Below are positions 5,459-6,770 of a stretch of 6,770 bases of DNA, piece after piece. This DNA is from Limisphaerales bacterium. GTDB taxonomy: Bacteria > Verrucomicrobiota > Verrucomicrobiia > Limisphaerales > UBA11358. A program made the position numbers and the translations under genes. The stretch is taken from assembly GCA_003133815.1 (NCBI GenBank), contig PKZR01000337.1, positions 1 through 6,770 on the forward strand, read 5' to 3'. The notes under the pieces were generated by a model, which worked only from the letters and a program-made list of their open reading frames with translations, did not search any database and was not told where the DNA came from. The stretch's first letter is position 1, and every line of letters starts with the position of its first letter.

Positions 5459-6688
5459 TTATCGGCGCAAAAAGCCGGCAATGGTGCTTTTGATTCCCTG
5501 GGCGAAGGACGGTTTGCCCTCGCGCTTGCGCGTTTTGAGCGAGCCGAATTTTGCCAGGCCGATGGCGGTGACAAATTCAGGCTGGTCGAGCGCGGACTTG
5601 AGGCCGCTGATGGAATTGGTCTGGCCGAGCGAAACTGGCATCTGAAAAACCGGCTCGGCGAGCTTCGCGATTTGCGGCGAACGCGCGCAGCCGCCGGAAA
5701 GAAAAACGCCCGCCCGCAAATAATCCGTAAATCCGGCCTGTTCCAAATCCTGCGCGACAATCTGGAAAATCTCCTCCAGCCGCAGCGACATGATGCGCTG
5801 CAGATGCTCGACGTTGATGGTCTTGAGCGGCAGGCCGAGTTCGTTCGTCAGCGTAAGCGTGCGGCCTTTCATCGCCTCGTCCACGAGCGCGGAGCCGTGT
5901 TCGAGCTTTAATTTCTCCGCGCGACTCAACGGCACTTTCAAGCCGTGACCCAGATCGTTGGAAACGTGGTCGCCGCCGAGCGCAAGCGCGCCGGTGTGCT
6001 TGATGACGCCGTCGGCGTAAACGACGTAATCCGTCGTGCCGCCGCCGATGTCAATCACCAGCGCGCCGAGTTCCTTCTGCTCGCTCGTCAGCAGCGCGAG
6101 CGACGACGCGAGGCCGTTGAAAACAATTTCCTCGACCTCAAGCTGCAAACCTTTCACGAGCCGGACGGAATTTTGCAGACGGTTCGTGTTGCCATGGACG
6201 ACGTGCATGTCCACTTCGAGCCGCGCGCCAAGCATCCCGACCGGATTCGTGATGCCGTCGTGGCCGTCCACAAGAAAATGCTGGCGGACGGCGTGAACGA
6301 CCGTGTTCTCAGCGGGCAAATTAATCGCCTTCGCATTTTTGATCACGTCCTGAACGTCGTCGTCGGAGATTTCGCGGTCGGCTGAAACGACCGGATGAAC
6401 GCCACGGTTGTTGAAGCCGCGAATGTGTCCGCCGGTCACGCCGAGATAGACGCTGCGAATTTCCACGTCGGCCATCTGCTCGGCCTCGACGATGGCGTTG
6501 CGCACGCATTCCTCGGCGAGCGCGGCGTCCACGATCTCGCCCTTGCGCATCCCGCGCGCGGGCGACTGGCCGAGGCCGACGATGTTCAAGCCCGCGCTGG
6601 CGGGATCGGCGTTCTGCTCGCCGACGACGGCGCAGATTTTCGACGTGCCGATTTCAAGGCCGACGATGATGTTCGAGTCGTCAAACAT
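5459..6688 (-). CDS. ftsA: Cell-division protein FtsA, actin-like membrane tether of the Z-ring
   Basis: This 409-residue actin/Hsp70-fold ATPase would bind the FtsZ C-terminal peptide and anchor it to the inner membrane, then help recruit later divisome proteins. The phosphate-1 motif is GLEIGTSKICAVV (10-22). The inserted SHS2/1C domain characteristic of FtsA occupies about 80-163 (VYLGVTGGHIRGFNNRG opens it). Phosphate-2 is DIGGGTTDYVVY (213-224) and the adenosine motif is LSGGCARSP (330-338). The last 15 residues (FAQGIKSTIAGFLRR) form the amphipathic membrane-targeting helix, joined by a basic linker. The length is close to the usual 410-420. The ATG at 6688 is preceded by GGAGG four bases upstream (6693-6697), the best ribosome-binding site in the window. 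It is followed by ftsZ after 12 bases. Confidence 0.97.
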   Translation of the reverse strand: MFDDSNIIVGLEIGTSKICAVVGEQNADPASAGLNIVGLGQSPARGMRKGEIVDAALAEECVRNAIVEAEQMADVEIRSVYLGVTGGHIRGFNNRGVHPVVSADREISDDDVQDVIKNAKAINLPAENTVVHAVRQHFLVDGHDGITNPVGMLGARLEVDMHVVHGNTNRLQNSVRLVKGLQLEVEEIVFNGLASSLALLTSEQKELGALVIDIGGGTTDYVVYADGVIKHTGALALGGDHVSNDLGHGLKVPLSRAEKLKLEHGSALVDEAMKGRTLTLTNELGLPLKTINVEHLQRIMSLRLEEIFQIVAQDLEQAGFTDYLRAGVFLSGGCARSPQIAKLAEPVFQMPVSLGQTNSISGLKSALDQPEFVTAIGLAKFGSLKTRKREGKPSFAQGIKSTIAGFLRR

Positions 6689-6770
6689 TTTTCCTCCGGG
6701 TTATTGTGGTGTTGAAATTATTTGGCGCATTCACCGGCACGGCGCTGGCCGCCATCCAGCGCACGGGATT
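6681..6770 (-). CDS. C-terminal end of the gene upstream of ftsA, possibly ftsQ (partial)
   Basis: One minus-strand frame is open from the right edge to a TGA at 6681-6683, giving 29 residues beginning NPVRWMAASAVPVNAPNNF. The stop overlaps the first 8 bases of ftsA, an arrangement typical of translationally coupled dcw genes. ftsQ is the usual upstream neighbour of ftsA, and an N(x)PVRWM ending looks plausible for an FtsQ tail, but the fragment is too short to prove it. Of the other two frames, one closes early at a TGA and the other at a TAA at 6718-6720; the latter would give a non-overlapping alternative ending in GECAK. Confidence 0.4.
   Translation of the reverse strand, partial: NPVRWMAASAVPVNAPNNFNTTITRRKNV
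6693..6697 (-). promoter_or_regulatory. Shine-Dalgarno site of ftsA
   Basis: GGAGG on the minus strand, followed by AAAA and the ATG at 6688, fixes the ftsA start. It lies inside the tail of the preceding reading frame, so ftsA translation is probably coupled to that gene. The other starts in the window lack such a site. Confidence 0.75.

Noticed and set aside
4478..5911. 477-residue open frame on the plus strand opposite ftsA and ftsZ
   Set aside because: It is antisense to two well-recognised genes. Its His/Ala/Arg/Gln-rich composition is what the complement of GC-rich codons gives, and no domain is recognisable.

Overview
The window looks like chromosomal DNA from a member of the Verrucomicrobiota, probably Pedosphaera/Limisphaerales-like. 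This rests on a GC-rich base composition, a cell-division cluster reading ftsA-ftsZ with a divergent FtsZ, an FKBP and an HtrA of the types seen in that phylum, and an intergenic region packed with palindromic elements. It is recognised by eye, with no database search. All recognisable genes lie on the minus strand, so transcription runs from high to low coordinates.

Layout in transcription order. At the right edge is the last 29 codons of an upstream gene, plausibly ftsQ, whose stop overlaps the start of ftsA. Then come ftsA (6688-5459) and ftsZ (5446-4160), 12 bases apart. They form the distal part of a division and cell-wall (dcw) operon: FtsZ polymerises into the Z-ring and FtsA, an actin-like ATPase with a C-terminal amphipathic helix, ties it to the membrane. 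FtsZ keeps the C-terminal FtsA-binding peptide but has unusual residues in the T7 loop, in the tubulin signature and at guanine-contact positions.

Between ftsZ and the next complete gene (about 4159-2856) is a 1.3 kb stretch without an intact gene. It holds a 42-bp tandem repeat of four copies (3768-3934), an 85-bp palindromic element (3581-3665), the C-terminal remnant of an S1C trypsin-like protease cut off beside its active-site serine (3578-3318), two further long hairpins (3259-3317 and 3188-3247), and a REPIN-like inverted pair of repeat units (about 2970-3145).

The left part is an envelope and protein-folding module: an exported FkpA/Mip-like FKBP peptidyl-prolyl isomerase (2855-2016), a membrane-anchored HtrA/Deg serine protease with two PDZ domains (1955-417), a hairpin terminator candidate, and the N-terminal part of a DnaJ/CbpA-type J-domain co-chaperone running off the left edge (296-1). 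FKBP and HtrA are 60 bases apart and may be co-transcribed. Both would act on unfolded envelope proteins.

I do not see a new multi-gene system. The more unusual parts are the divergent FtsZ and the palindrome-dense repeat region with the disrupted protease remnant.
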